From positions 16,473 to 80,472 of the forward strand of contig NZ_VTUY01000014.1 of the NCBI RefSeq assembly GCF_008364765.1: 64,000 nucleotides of DNA, in the 5' to 3' direction. Positions 9,516 through 18,009 of the stretch are shown one piece after another. The stretch comes from Bacillus sp. CH30_1T (lineage in GTDB: Bacteria > Bacillota > Bacilli > Bacillales > Bacillaceae_B). Every line of letters starts with the position of its first letter. Within the stretch, counting starts at the first letter, position 1. The notes beneath the pieces were generated by a model. The model was not told where the DNA came from and did no database searches. It saw only the letters and a list, made by a program, of their open reading frames with translations. The translations under genes were made by a program, and so were the position numbers.

Positions 9516-10622
9516 TTGAATAAGAAAAAGATAAGTGTTTTGCTGTTTTTTCTATTATGTATACTGTGGCTATCAGCTTGTCAATCTGAACAAACTCAAA
9601 CTTCTCCCCCCGAGAAAGAGAAGACTGAAAACAAGGAAGTCATTTCAGGCATTCTTGCTCAAGACAGTTTTGTAGAAAACATAGGCTGGCTTTCAGATTC
9701 AGAGATTCTATCCGTACAAAATGATGATGGCATACCTTCTTTATACATATATAATCTCTCTGATGGAAGCCATAAGAAAATCTATGGTATCCCTTCGTCT
9801 TTTGTAAGTGCAAGCATTTCACCCGATAAGAAAAAAATACTCATCCATTCTGCACCAGCATCGTATTCAGCCCGGGTGACGATTATAGACAGAGCAGGAG
9901 AGGTGCTATTTCAAGAAGACATCCCATCCTACGAACTGACTCATTCTTGGAACAAGTTTAATGACAATGCTTTGCTCATGACCAGCTTCAGCGAAGATTG
10001 GAGCTATCAAGTCTTTCATATTGATATAGAAGAAGGAACAATGGATCCTATTGAAGTAGAGCAGCCATTTGTGCAGTGGCAATCGAAATCTTCCATTCTT
10101 TTTCAAGATTGGAATACGGAAGAAATCAGTGTTGCGGCTCCACTCATATCCCAGAATATTCAGGGTGGTGCGAAGGAAATGATTGTGGATTCAAGCGTCC
10201 ACTTCAATCAATTTAACGATTCCCTCTTAGCTGTCTTTTCTCGTGAAGAAGAAGGTCCGTTTACGTATCAATTCATTACTTCAAATGGTGAGATTCAGTC
10301 AGAATTTACAGTAGATCTGTTGAGTCGTTATTCTGATTGGTTAATTCCTCATTATGATATGATAGAAGGGAAGGGTCAGTTGATTACTTTCGTGGCAAAT
10401 GAACCAGGTTCCTTTGATACTTACTCTGGTACATTCTCATTAGAAAGATGGGATACGGTTTCTGGAAAAGACAATGTTCTTTTTGAGGATCTTCCATTAG
10501 AACCTATTCAGTGTTCACCTAATGGGGATTATTGTTTATATGGAAATCAACTTGAGAAAGTAATCGATTTGACAAACTCAACCATCATTCAACTACTGAA
10601 AGAAGAAGGAGCAGATCTATAA
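9516..10622 (+). CDS. yqgU: YqgU-like lipoprotein
   Basis: 368 aa. Lipoprotein signal peptide with lipobox LSAC (lipidated Cys about residue 22), then a Glu/Thr-rich linker and a domain that looks like a beta-propeller (repeated W/S-x-D-x-x-hydrophobic strands). It starts at TTG 9516 behind GGGAGGGAGAAGG. Extracellular, tethered to the membrane; function unknown. Its stop and the yqgV start share one base (TAATG), so the two are translationally coupled. Confidence 0.85.
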   Translation: MNKKKISVLLFFLLCILWLSACQSEQTQTSPPEKEKTENKEVISGILAQDSFVENIGWLSDSEILSVQNDDGIPSLYIYNLSDGSHKKIYGIPSSFVSASISPDKKKILIHSAPASYSARVTIIDRAGEVLFQEDIPSYELTHSWNKFNDNALLMTSFSEDWSYQVFHIDIEEGTMDPIEVEQPFVQWQSKSSILFQDWNTEEISVAAPLISQNIQGGAKEMIVDSSVHFNQFNDSLLAVFSREEEGPFTYQFITSNGEIQSEFTVDLLSRYSDWLIPHYDMIEGKGQLITFVANEPGSFDTYSGTFSLERWDTVSGKDNVLFEDLPLEPIQCSPNGDYCLYGNQLEKVIDLTNSTIIQLLKEEGADL

Positions 10623-10936
10623 TGGCAATCGTTGATGTTACAGTCATTCCAATCGGGACGGAATCACCAAGTGTAAGTTCCTATGTAGCGGACTTACATA
10701 GAATACTTAAAGAGTATGAGGAAAAAGGGAAAATCCGTTTTCAATTAACTCCGATGAATACCATCATCGAGGGGGATCTTCCTGTTTTGTTTCAGGTCAT
10801 ACAAGACATTCATGAATCGCCTTTCCAACAGGGAATCAAACGGGTAGCAACCAATATTCGAATTGATGATCGCCGTGATAAGAAGACGACGATGGAAGGA
10901 AAACTATCTTCTGTACAGCGTCAACTCGAACAATAA
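10622..10936 (+). CDS. yqgV: MTH1187/YqgV family thiamine-binding-like protein
   Basis: 104 aa, cytoplasmic. The small ferredoxin-like-fold family (DUF77/MTH1187) is recognised from the start V-x-VIPIGT, the central TPMNTIIEGD pattern and the R-V-x-TNIRIDDRR end. Family members form tetramers and some bind thiamine-like ligands; the physiological role is not settled. Coupled to yqgU. Confidence 0.88.
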   Translation: MAIVDVTVIPIGTESPSVSSYVADLHRILKEYEEKGKIRFQLTPMNTIIEGDLPVLFQVIQDIHESPFQQGIKRVATNIRIDDRRDKKTTMEGKLSSVQRQLEQ

Positions 10937-10947
10937 GCAACTAACAA

Positions 10948-10976
10948 GGGGTGAGCATCATAAAGTTACTCACCCC
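10948..10976. terminator. Bidirectional terminator between yqgV and the HxlR gene
   Basis: Stem GGGGTGAG / CTCACCCC with a 13-base loop, placed between two convergent genes. No long T run on the plus strand. Confidence 0.5.
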
Positions 10977-10990
10977 ATTGGCTTCCTGAA

Positions 10991-11344
10991 CTATGCTTCC
11001 TCACTATCCACCAACACTTCGCTTTTGTCAGGATAGGTTTTCTCAATATGCTGCTCTCCCCATTCACATAGCATATCTAAAGGTCCTTTTAACGACCATC
11101 CATACTCAGTTAATTCGTATTCTACTTTTGGGGGAACTTGATTGTAAATAATTCTATTGATGACTCCATCTGATTCGAGCTCTCTTAGCTGTTGCGTCAG
11201 CATTTTTTGAGTGATTCCAGGCATTAGTTTCTTCAATTCGCTAGTTCTTCGCTTGCTTTTAATCAAATGACAGAGAATAACAACTTTCCACTTACCCCCG
11301 ATGACTTCTAAGGAAGCCTCCACAGGTATATTATATTTTTTCAT
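10991..11344 (-). CDS. HxlR/MarR-like winged-helix transcription regulator
   Basis: 117 aa. The family pattern is clear: GGKWKVVILCHL, RTSELKKLMPGITQKMLTQQLREL (wing-helix) and YELTEYG. HxlR proteins bind palindromes as dimers and often sense reactive electrophiles or redox stress. The ribosome site is CGGAGGTTTACTA before the ATG. GGTAC palindromes upstream suggest autoregulation. It is an extra gene inserted in the yqgV-yqgW interval relative to B. subtilis. Confidence 0.9.
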   Translation of the reverse strand: MKKYNIPVEASLEVIGGKWKVVILCHLIKSKRRTSELKKLMPGITQKMLTQQLRELESDGVINRIIYNQVPPKVEYELTEYGWSLKGPLDMLCEWGEQHIEKTYPDKSEVLVDSEEA

Positions 11345-11432
11345 TAGTAAACCTCCGTTCCCTGACGATATCTTTCCATATAGGATAGACTTCTACACTG
11401 GCTATTATCCTGATCGGCTTAAACATATTTCT

Positions 11433-11500
11433 ATTATAACGTACCCATTGTAAAGGTCTATAGGGTACTTTTTAGTACCTACATAACTTTAAAGTACCCT
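11433..11500 (-). promoter_or_regulatory. HxlR promoter and operators
   Basis: On the minus strand TATAAT (11433-11438) provides a -10. The palindrome GGTACTTTTTAGTACC (within 11463-11479) and two further GTACCC half sites (11441-11446 and 11494-11499) flank it. Spacing fits a repressor site covering the promoter of the regulator gene. Inference only. Confidence 0.5.
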
Positions 11501-11516
11501 AATCGAAAATAAAAAA

Positions 11517-11546
11517 GCCTTCCGTTGTGAAACGGAAGGCTTTTTT
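11517..11546. terminator. Bidirectional terminator downstream of yqgW
   Basis: Perfect 10-bp stem GCCTTCCGTT / AACGGAAGGC with GTGA loop, flanked by A and T runs on the two sides. Confidence 0.85.
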
Positions 11547-11566
11547 ATGATGATTCATTTGTTTAA

Positions 11567-11740
11567 TTAATGCCCACCTGGGTAACCAGAGTGAAGGACA
11601 GTCATAATTGTAAACCAACCAAAAACACCTAATGTTGCCAGGGAGAATAGAATTCCCATAGCGTTCTTGTTTTTGAAAGTGCTTACTACCGCAAACAAAG
11701 CTAATAATGTAACCAATGCTGTAATAATTACAAGACCCAT
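11567..11740 (-). CDS. yqgW: YqgW-like small membrane protein (DUF2759)
   Basis: 57 aa in two hydrophobic helices separated by FKNKNAMG and ending in HSGYPGGH. AAAGGGG lies 8 bases before the ATG. Size, topology and position between yqgV and yqgX fit the DUF2759 family. Function unknown. Confidence 0.75.
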   Translation of the reverse strand: MGLVIITALVTLLALFAVVSTFKNKNAMGILFSLATLGVFGWFTIMTVLHSGYPGGH

Positions 11741-11938
11741 TTATATGACCCCTTTCATTAAAATGCGTTTTACTACCTGATAACCATATGTACATAAATG
11801 CACTCATTAACATTTTATATTTTTTTCCTCTGTTTGTCGAGGTCAAAAATTTGAAACTTCTATGGCCGCTTTCCACCATGTTTTAATGATGCGATAAGTT
11901 CTGCTACAATAATAGTATCACATTTGGAGGTGGATACG

Positions 11939-12574
11939 TTGCAGTGGAAACAAATTCCGTTAGGTCCCTTACAAACTAACTGCTATATTCTATGGAACAC
12001 AAAAAATGAATGCCTGGTCGTGGATCCGGGTGGAGAAGGGGAGAAGCTGATTCAGTGGTTAGAGAATCATTCGTTAACTCCGTTAGCCATTCTCCTTACT
12101 CATGCTCATTTTGATCATATTGGAGCAGTTGATCAAGTACGTGATAACTATAGCATTCCGGTATATGTTCACGAGCGAGAAGCTAAGTGGCTACTGGATC
12201 CTGCTTTAAACGGATCTCAATTGTTCATGATGGGTGACCTTATCCGGCTCAAGCCTGCTGATTACATATTAACAAATGAAAAACACCTGACCATTAGTGA
12301 TTTTCAGCTACAGTTATTTGAAACACCTGGTCATTCACCTGGTAGTATTTCTTATTATGTACAAGAAAGTGGCATCGTATTAGCAGGAGATACGTTATTT
12401 ATGGGCAGTATTGGGCGATCCGACTTACCTGGAGGAAATCATAAAGAGCTCCTGGCAAGCATTCATGAAAAGTTGTTAACGTTGCCTGAGACTACGACGG
12501 TACTACCTGGTCACGGTCCGGAAACATCGATTGAAGGTGAGATGGATTCAAATCCATTTTTAAATGGATTTTAA
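11939..12574 (+). CDS. yqgX: Metallo-beta-lactamase fold hydrolase YqgX (glyoxalase II-like)
   Basis: 211 aa. Zinc-binding motif THAHFDH, downstream PGHSPGS (His), AGDTLF (bridging Asp) and LPGHGP (His) give a complete binuclear site. The start is TTG at 11939, preceded by GGAGGTGG; the in-frame TTG at 11924 lies inside that site. The family includes glyoxalase II-like thioesterases of the bacillithiol pathway; the substrate here is not shown by sequence. Cytoplasmic. Confidence 0.88.
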   Translation: MQWKQIPLGPLQTNCYILWNTKNECLVVDPGGEGEKLIQWLENHSLTPLAILLTHAHFDHIGAVDQVRDNYSIPVYVHEREAKWLLDPALNGSQLFMMGDLIRLKPADYILTNEKHLTISDFQLQLFETPGHSPGSISYYVQESGIVLAGDTLFMGSIGRSDLPGGNHKELLASIHEKLLTLPETTTVLPGHGPETSIEGEMDSNPFLNGF

Positions 12575-12581
12575 CATTCAC

Positions 12582-12622
12582 AAAAAAATTCCCTTTAGCC
12601 ATAAGCTAAAGGGAATTTTTTT
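12582..12622. terminator. Bidirectional terminator between yqgX and yqgY
   Basis: AAATTCCCTTTAGC / GCTAAAGGGAATTT stem flanked by A and T runs. It serves both convergent genes. Confidence 0.88.
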
Positions 12623-12866
12623 AGTGTCCTCCTGCACCCGGAGTCATCATAAAGGTCGTCCAATAAGTAAATCCAGCAAAGAACACTGTTAAGTAAGCAC
12701 CGAAAATGTAAATATACATACGTTCGGACAGTTTTAAATAGCTAAGCATAATGAAGAATCCTGTTTGGCCTAAAAAGATTAATGATGTCGTGGTCATATC
12801 ACCAAGATAGAACATTACAGCAAAAATACCAGTCCAAAATCCAAGAACCCTAAACATACGATCCAT
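12621..12866 (-). CDS. yqgY: YqgY-like small membrane protein (DUF2626)
   Basis: 81 aa, three hydrophobic helices, ending TTFMMTPGAGGH. It starts at ATG 12866 behind AAAGGAGGG; longer in-frame readings have no ribosome site. DUF2626 proteins are restricted to Bacilli and have no assigned function. Confidence 0.82.
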   Translation of the reverse strand: MDRMFRVLGFWTGIFAVMFYLGDMTTTSLIFLGQTGFFIMLSYLKLSERMYIYIFGAYLTVFFAGFTYWTTFMMTPGAGGH

Positions 12867-13051
12867 ATGTAACCCTCCTTTGCACCCTAAGTCCATCATT
12901 CAATATTATAAATGAATACTACCATAAAAGTAAATATCCGTTTGCTTTTAGTTTGTGACGATTACGTGATATCTACACGTGGAACAGTCATTTATCATAT
13001 TTTCTTCTTGTTTAAATTCTTCCACATAGTATAGAGTTTCAAACATTCCTT

Positions 13052-13273
13052 TTAATAATGCGTTGTGTAAACCGCATATGAACAAGGGTCCAACTGAGCA
13101 TATTCATTAAAAGGGCAATGATCATAGTGGAACTTGATAGGATCTGTATCACTAATTGACTCCACTAAAGTAAAGCCGATCAATTTGGCAATTTCTGATA
13201 ATAGAGGCGACTTTTCAGCTTGAGTTACCCCAACTAAAAAAGTATGGATAGGAATGGAAAGCCTATTATTCAT
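13052..13273 (-). CDS. Hypothetical small protein, doubtful
   Basis: 73 aa without a convincing ribosome site (only an A/T-rich leader). The C-terminal HYDHCPFNEYAQLDPCSYAVYTTHY segment has an unusual His/Cys/Tyr composition that does not look random. Possibly a short true gene or the remnant of a longer one; I do not recognise it. Confidence 0.35.
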   Translation of the reverse strand: MNNRLSIPIHTFLVGVTQAEKSPLLSEIAKLIGFTLVESISDTDPIKFHYDHCPFNEYAQLDPCSYAVYTTHY

Positions 13274-13396
13274 TCAGTGTTTATAAAAATTTCACAAATT
13301 TCCAAGGGATATTACTATACAAAAGTTATACAATAAATGTACAATATGTTTAATAAATCATAAACATGCAAGCTTATATTTAAGGAGGTCATGAAA

Positions 13397-13777
13397 GTGA
13401 ATAACCTGACATTTTTTACTTATCCAAGTTGTACCTCTTGCCGAAAAGCTAAAAAATGGTTGACTGCTCATTCCGTTGAATTTGATGAAAGACATCTATT
13501 CAGAGAGACACCTACCCATAGAGAGCTAATGGCGCTACTTTCCCTTACCACCGATGGACTCGATGAAATATTGGCTACAAGAAGCCAAACCTTCAAAGAA
13601 TTAGGTAAAGATGTGAACGATTTACCTCTATCAGAAGTGATTAAATTAATTATTGAAGAGCCAAAACTACTACGCAGACCCTTGTTAACAGACGGTAAAA
13701 AGCTGGTGGTCGGATACAATCCAGAGGGATTACAAAGCCTTGCGAACAAGAACCAATCGTTGAAGAAAAGCAGCTGA
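13397..13777 (+). CDS. mgsR: Spx/ArsC-family stress regulator MgsR (YqgZ)
   Basis: 126 aa from GTG 13397; the ATG at 13391 is only two bases from AAGGAGG, so the GTG has the better spacing. Thioredoxin-like fold with the redox CTSC motif near residues 12-15, then LFRETPT, TTDGLDEILATRSQTF and LLRRP as in MgsR/Spx. MgsR modulates a subset of the sigma-B regulon by contacting the RNA polymerase alpha subunit, controlled by disulfide formation and proteolysis. Its gene position is conserved. Confidence 0.9.
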   Translation: MNNLTFFTYPSCTSCRKAKKWLTAHSVEFDERHLFRETPTHRELMALLSLTTDGLDEILATRSQTFKELGKDVNDLPLSEVIKLIIEEPKLLRRPLLTDGKKLVVGYNPEGLQSLANKNQSLKKSS

Positions 13778-13801
13778 ATGTAATAATTAAAAATAGGTTG
13801 G

Positions 13802-13847
13802 ATTGAAAACGGCAGGCACTTTTCACAAAGTGCCTGCCGTTTTCAAT
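13802..13847. terminator. Terminator after mgsR
   Basis: Perfect 21-bp inverted repeat: ATTGAAAACGGCAGGCACTT and its complement around a 4-base loop. Confidence 0.85.
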
Positions 13848-13858
13848 GTGATTGTAAG

Positions 13859-14008
13859 GCTGATCAAGCCGCCACCGCCTTTAGATTGTCCAGCTCCTGC
13901 GGCTAGCCCCTCGAGGTCATAAGTCAAACCTGCCAAAAAGGCAAAAAGCCGCCTTTTCAGCAGCTTCGCCTTATGCTTGTCGGGGATGATCAAGCCGCCT
14001 CCGCTTTT
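13859..14008 (-). repeat. Inverted copy of the 9084-9208 repeat
   Basis: Read on the minus strand it repeats AAAAGCGGAGGCGGCTTG, CCCCGACAAGCATAAG, GCCTTTTTGGCAGGTTTGAC and the CTCGAGGGGCTAGCCGC end, with diverged middle bases. Same fold as the plus-strand copy. It sits between mgsR and the tRNA gene. Confidence 0.8.
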
Positions 14009-14012
14009 AATA

Positions 14013-14084
14013 CTGGGCTAGCTGGATTCGAACCAACGCATGTCGCAGTCAAAGTGCGATGCCTTACCGCTTGGCTATAGCCCA
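14013..14084 (-). tRNA. tRNA-Gln (TTG anticodon)
   Basis: Minus-strand cloverleaf of 72 nt. Acceptor TGGGCTA pairs with TAGCCCA; the anticodon loop CTTTGAC (anticodon TTG) sits between TCGCA and TGCGA; the T loop is GGTTCGAATCC. The discriminator is G and CCA is not encoded. It closely resembles the Gln tRNA of B. subtilis. Confidence 0.95.
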
Positions 14085-14166
14085 TTGGATCGTCTTTACA
14101 AAATATATTATGGTTGTATTTGGAGATTCTATTCATTAGTTTTTATAAAAAGTTCCTTCCCACTTT

Positions 14167-14805
14167 CTAAAAGGTTTTTGGAATGCACTGACGATAAAAA
14201 TAAGGGTTTGGCTGATATTGATAGTGATATGGGGAATGGGCGAATTGGGACTGTCGTTTAGATGAATGCCCTTGAGGTGCTAAGCAAGCCGGACCAATGT
14301 AAGTACTTGGTTTCACCTTTTCTGTTGTTTTGATCCAAGCGCTTTCATCCATGCAATAATTGTACGCCATGACACTTGAAGGGGTGAACTTTAAGATATC
14401 CGAACCTAATATCACTTCCGGGGTAGGGGCATTAAAAATGGCCAATAGGTGAGTTTGATCTTGGGTTGCTTCCTCATAATGCCACCACCCTTGTGGGACA
14501 TTGGCCACCTGTCCCGGAGAAATGGGGAAATTTAAAATTTGTTTCGTATAGGGATTGAGCATGGAAACGGTAGCTCCACCAGAAATGCAATAGACCAGTT
14601 CAGCTGCGTTCTGATGATAGTGTGGTTCCACAAAATTATGCTTACTTAAATAAATATCAAGCAGGGAAGAGTTATCCAATGTATTCAATTGATTTACACC
14701 CAAGACATTTATTAAATTTTGATTGTCTTTTTTAAATAAGGGACTCTTATTAACATCAAAAGAAAATTGTGCTTCCGGAGAGGTGTAATCCATGTATTTA
14801 CTCAT
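14167..14805 (-). CDS. Single-domain cupin protein
   Basis: 212 aa. A cupin barrel (about 45-140) has the metal motif PHYHQNAAELVYCISGG (His-His-Glu) and a second motif with PGQVANVPQGWWHYEE (His). The C-terminus (about 185-212) is a Gln/Tyr/His/Pro-rich tail. GGTGAC precedes the ATG. Enzymatic role unknown; similar cupins in Bacilli include oxalate decarboxylase-like and coat-associated proteins. Convergent with the tRNA gene, divergent from comGA. Confidence 0.82.
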   Translation of the reverse strand: MSKYMDYTSPEAQFSFDVNKSPLFKKDNQNLINVLGVNQLNTLDNSSLLDIYLSKHNFVEPHYHQNAAELVYCISGGATVSMLNPYTKQILNFPISPGQVANVPQGWWHYEEATQDQTHLLAIFNAPTPEVILGSDILKFTPSSVMAYNYCMDESAWIKTTEKVKPSTYIGPACLAPQGHSSKRQSQFAHSPYHYQYQPNPYFYRQCIPKTF

Positions 14806-14926
14806 GGGATATTGTCACCACTTTCGATTTTATGATTTTAATTCTTTTTATGTATATGGGCTAGGCATGAAAGTGTGAATGACTGGGGTCGGGTTTGAGT
14901 ATGGAAGAAATGATTTCAATTACCCC

Positions 14927-14970
14927 AAAAGTATTTGGTGTGAAAAAATTTCAAGAAAAAGAAGGATTTT
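14927..14970 (+). promoter_or_regulatory. Candidate ComK box pair upstream of comGA
   Basis: AAAAGTATTTGGT at 14927-14939 and AAAGAAGGATTTT at 14958-14970 approximate the two AAAA-N5-TTTT half boxes, separated by 18 bases, about 55 bases before the comGA start. ComK is known to activate comG. The match is partial. Confidence 0.4.
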
Positions 14971-15024
14971 GTAAGTTAATGTCGTATATCTTAAGTTAGG
15001 AAAACAGAAAGGTGGTGCCTAAGT

Positions 15025-15822
15025 ATATTTCACTCAGTTGAATCCCTATCGGAAGTAATGATTGGAGAAGCTTTCAGCAGTGATGCGACAGATGTTCATG
15101 TAATACCGAGAACGAAAGATTACTTGATTCAGTTTAGAAAGCTCGGGGTATTAGTACCGTTCCAGACCATTGATTCGGATCAGGCAGAACGATTAATAGC
15201 CCATTTGAAGTTCATGGCTTCCATGGACATTGGAGAAAAACGAAAACCTCAAAGTGGCTCCTTCAGTCTTACCGTTCGAAGTACACCTCTATCACTCAGA
15301 ATTTCTACCTTACCAACCACACATTTAAAAGAAAGTCTCGTCATTCGAATACTCCCCCAAAAGTATCAATTACCAATCGATAAAATGTCCCTGTATCCTT
15401 CTTCTGCAAAAAAATTACTCGCTCTACTTATGTATTCTCATGGTCTCATTGTATTTACAGGACCAACTGGCAGTGGGAAAACGACAACTTTGTATTCCCT
15501 TGTCCACCATTGTTCCGTTGCCCTGAACCGTAATGTGATCACTCTTGAAGATCCCGTAGAGAAGCTGCATGAAGAAATGGTGCAAATTCAAGTGAATGAA
15601 AAAGCGGGAATTACGTATTCCGCTGGTTTAAAAGCGATATTGAGGCATGATCCGGATATTATTATGGTGGGGGAGATACGGGACCGGGAAACAGCGGAAA
15701 TAGCGGTGAGGGCTGCTTTAACAGGTCACCCAGTCATATTAAAAGAACCATGCGAAAATTTAATGTTAAATAAGCTTCCGTTATATCAGAAAGGGAGCTA
15801 TTCTAGAATAGAAGGTATTTAG
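15025..15822 (+). pseudogene. comGA: comGA 5' part, interrupted by the prophage
   Basis: N-terminal part of the competence traffic ATPase that powers the ComG pseudopilus at the membrane. Walker A (GPTGSGKTTT), Asp box (LEDPVE) and Walker B (IIMVGEIRD) are present. After ALTGH the frame enters phage DNA and ends 31 codons on, so the His box and C-terminus are missing. Homology begins at an ATA codon (15025) nine bases after AGGTGG; the first ATG in frame is at 15058. Only the ATA start gives the usual total of 356 codons with the 3' part. Confidence 0.9.
15724..15753. other. attL: left prophage junction
   Basis: Core GGTCA at 15724-15728, inside the comGA codons for Gly-His, followed by the phage arm to 15753. 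The reverse complement of this arm matches the phage arm of the right junction (59596-59617). Shared blocks are GCAT, GTTCT, AATAT and ACTGG in the same order and spacing. This is the imperfect palindrome expected of a serine-integrase attP. Confidence 0.85.
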
Positions 15823-15840
15823 TACTAAAGGAAAGTAAAA

Positions 15841-16128
15841 ATGCAAGAAATAATTCAATCATTCTTAGAGGACGAAATCACCGATCAGGAATTTTATGAT
15901 GGAATCATTGGTTTTATATATTCCTTCAATATTAGGTGTGGGGAATATGAATGTAATCGCTTTGTTATTAAAAAAATGGACCATTTAAACTTTATTATCT
16001 TCGATGAATATGAAATTGAAGGCAAAAGGGAAATTCATAATTCAGTTTCACTAAATAAGAATGTAATAATAAGTATGGTCAATGAATTTGCAAAAAAGCA
16101 AGGTTTTACATTAAGAACTTCCTTTTAA
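15841..16128 (+). CDS. Hypothetical prophage protein
   Basis: 95 aa, acidic N-terminus, preceded by AAGGAAAG. It begins 18 bases after the hybrid comGA frame stops and may be transcribed from the comG promoter. No motif recognised. A gene carried at the very left end beyond the integrase is usually accessory. Confidence 0.6.
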   Translation: MQEIIQSFLEDEITDQEFYDGIIGFIYSFNIRCGEYECNRFVIKKMDHLNFIIFDEYEIEGKREIHNSVSLNKNVIISMVNEFAKKQGFTLRTSF

Positions 16129-16246
16129 ACAGCCTGGCGCAATAACTGAAGATTAGGTTCATAATCTCCAGATGTCTTTATTCCATAGGCAGTATTGTTG
16201 AATAGAGAAATTATTTTATATTCATTAGTAACTTAGGAGGATACAG

Positions 16247-16363
16247 ATGAAAGATATTATAAAGAAACACCCATTTTTAAAATATAGTCTATTTGTTATT
16301 TTCGGCTTTTTATGCCTTTCATTAGGATATACTCTAGGAAAGTGGACTATTGCATTTTCCTAA
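16247..16363 (+). CDS. Small single-span membrane protein
   Basis: 38 aa: a short basic start (MKDIIKKHPFLKYS) and one hydrophobic helix ending LGYTLGKWTIAFS. An excellent TTAGGAGG site lies 6 bases before the ATG. Convergent with the integrase terminator. Function unknown; similar miniproteins are common next to phage integrases. Confidence 0.55.
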   Translation: MKDIIKKHPFLKYSLFVIFGFLCLSLGYTLGKWTIAFS

Positions 16364-16452
16364 TAAATTTATGCCGGGATAACGAGCAAAGCCAATTAAA
16401 TAGATAATGCACATTTCCATTATGGGTGGCTTAAATTGAAGGAGGAAATAAC

Positions 16453-16480
16453 AAAACACCTAGACACTTCTAGGTGTTTT
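16453..16480. terminator. Terminator downstream of the integrase gene
   Basis: Perfect 12-bp stem AAAACACCTAGA / TCTAGGTGTTTT, loop CACT; T-rich on both strands. Confidence 0.8.
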
Positions 16481-16491
16481 AACGTTTGAAC

Positions 16492-17943
16492 CTAATAAAA
16501 CTCAACCTCTATAATCTCCAAACAATCAGGTTTCAACTGATCACTAACACGATCAACAACAATACTTTTGGTGAACATCTGAAGCAACATTTTTTTCTCC
16601 AATGCATCAAGCTGGTTCCAATTAGATTTTATATCAAGGAGAATTTCTGAAAGATCTTCAGTATTCCTTTTGTCTCCTGCAGGTTGAAGGGAAGAGAGCT
16701 GCTTATTTACATCTTCTTCTTTATTTTTTTCCTCTTCCATTCTAATAGAAAAATCTTCGTCACTGATCATTTCATTTACCCAAGCATATTGCCATTTTTT
16801 CCTACGTTTATCTATCTCCTTTAGTTTTTTATGAAGTATATCTAGTCTATCTTTAGATTCATCGATTTCATCCATTTGAGTAAGGTCTTCAACAATGCCT
16901 GGATTAATATCAATTGTATCCAAGTACTTGATAAATTGTGTTTCTAAATAACGCTCTGACATATTTCTCTGATCGCATTGACCCAACCTACTACTAGAAC
17001 AATAATAGGCTCTAGGCTTATACACGTTTTCTCCTCTTTTAGAATATCCATATTTGCCAGCGAGAGGACTGCCACATCGTGCACATCTAGCGGTTCCTGA
17101 AAAGATGAATTTACTTGTAGCTGCTCTTGGATGATTAACAGACCTACTCTCCCTTATTCTTTGTACACTGTCATAAGTTTCTTTAGAGATAATCGGAGGA
17201 TGCGTATTTTCTACTTCAAAGTAATTTTCCTTGTTCACTCTAAAGTTATACCTCATGTTTCCAATATAGGTGGGGTTAGTAAGGATGTATCTTACCTTAA
17301 AATCATTCCATGTGGCATTTGTTTTTGTGCGAATTTGCAACCGATTTAATTCTACAGCAATGCTATTTACTCCCTTCCCTGCAAGGTAGTATTCAAAGAT
17401 TCTTTTTACAGCAAGAGCTTCCTCTTCATTAATTTTAAGCGTCTTGTTTTCTTTGTCTAATTCGTATCCATAGGGAGCCTGGTTGATTACCCAATTGCCC
17501 TCACGTGCTTTTTGTTCCATCCCCATACGAATGCGTTCCCCAGTATTTTCTCTTTCCCATTGAGCCAATGCAGCCACAATCGTTATGAACATTCTACCCA
17601 TTGCAGTGGTTGTATCATATACTTCGGTGGCTGACTTGAATTTGCAATCATATTTATCAAACGTTTCTAAAATGTTATATAGGTCTCGTACGGATCTAGT
17701 CAAACGGTCCAGACGATAAACTAGGACACAATTAATTAAGTTTTGCTCTATGTGCTTCATCATTCTTTCCAGATTAGGCCTGTTCGTGTCTTTTGCGCTG
17801 TAACCGTCATCTATATAGATTTCGAATATATCCCATCCTTGGGAGACACAGTAAGCTTTTAAACGGTCTGTCTGGGCTCGGATGGAATAACCTTCTGCTG
17901 CTTGTTCAGTTGTACTAACACGGACGTATACTGCTGCTTTCAT
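16492..17943 (-). CDS. int: Large serine integrase
   Basis: 483 aa site-specific recombinase. The N-terminal resolvase domain (about 1-150) has the catalytic Ser10 in YVRVSTTEQ and the Arg-rich YRLDRLTRS. A recombinase domain (about 155-265), a zinc ribbon with CARCG...YYC...C (about 280-325) and a coiled coil (about 360-410) follow. It catalyses attP x attB integration; excision normally needs a recombination directionality factor, which I could not identify. The same enzyme class inserts Listeria A118 in comK. The gene lies next to attL. Confidence 0.95.
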   Translation of the reverse strand: MKAAVYVRVSTTEQAAEGYSIRAQTDRLKAYCVSQGWDIFEIYIDDGYSAKDTNRPNLERMMKHIEQNLINCVLVYRLDRLTRSVRDLYNILETFDKYDCKFKSATEVYDTTTAMGRMFITIVAALAQWERENTGERIRMGMEQKAREGNWVINQAPYGYELDKENKTLKINEEEALAVKRIFEYYLAGKGVNSIAVELNRLQIRTKTNATWNDFKVRYILTNPTYIGNMRYNFRVNKENYFEVENTHPPIISKETYDSVQRIRESRSVNHPRAATSKFIFSGTARCARCGSPLAGKYGYSKRGENVYKPRAYYCSSSRLGQCDQRNMSERYLETQFIKYLDTIDINPGIVEDLTQMDEIDESKDRLDILHKKLKEIDKRRKKWQYAWVNEMISDEDFSIRMEEEKNKEEDVNKQLSSLQPAGDKRNTEDLSEILLDIKSNWNQLDALEKKMLLQMFTKSIVVDRVSDQLKPDCLEIIEVEFY

Positions 17944-18009
17944 TCAATCACTTCCTTTAAAACTAAGGTACTCGTAATTTAAGAACAAAAAAATATAGCA
18001 CTTGGTAAT

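Noticed and set aside
14040..14261. Plus-strand open frame of 73 codons
   Set aside because: Overlaps tRNA-Gln and the cupin gene on the other strand; no ribosome site.
15841..16363. Genes left of the integrase as host genes
   Set aside because: They lie inside the attL-attR boundaries and are absent from the conserved host comG order.
16381..16452. GGAGGAAATAAC as a ribosome site of a further gene
   Set aside because: No start codon with an open frame follows before the integrase terminator.
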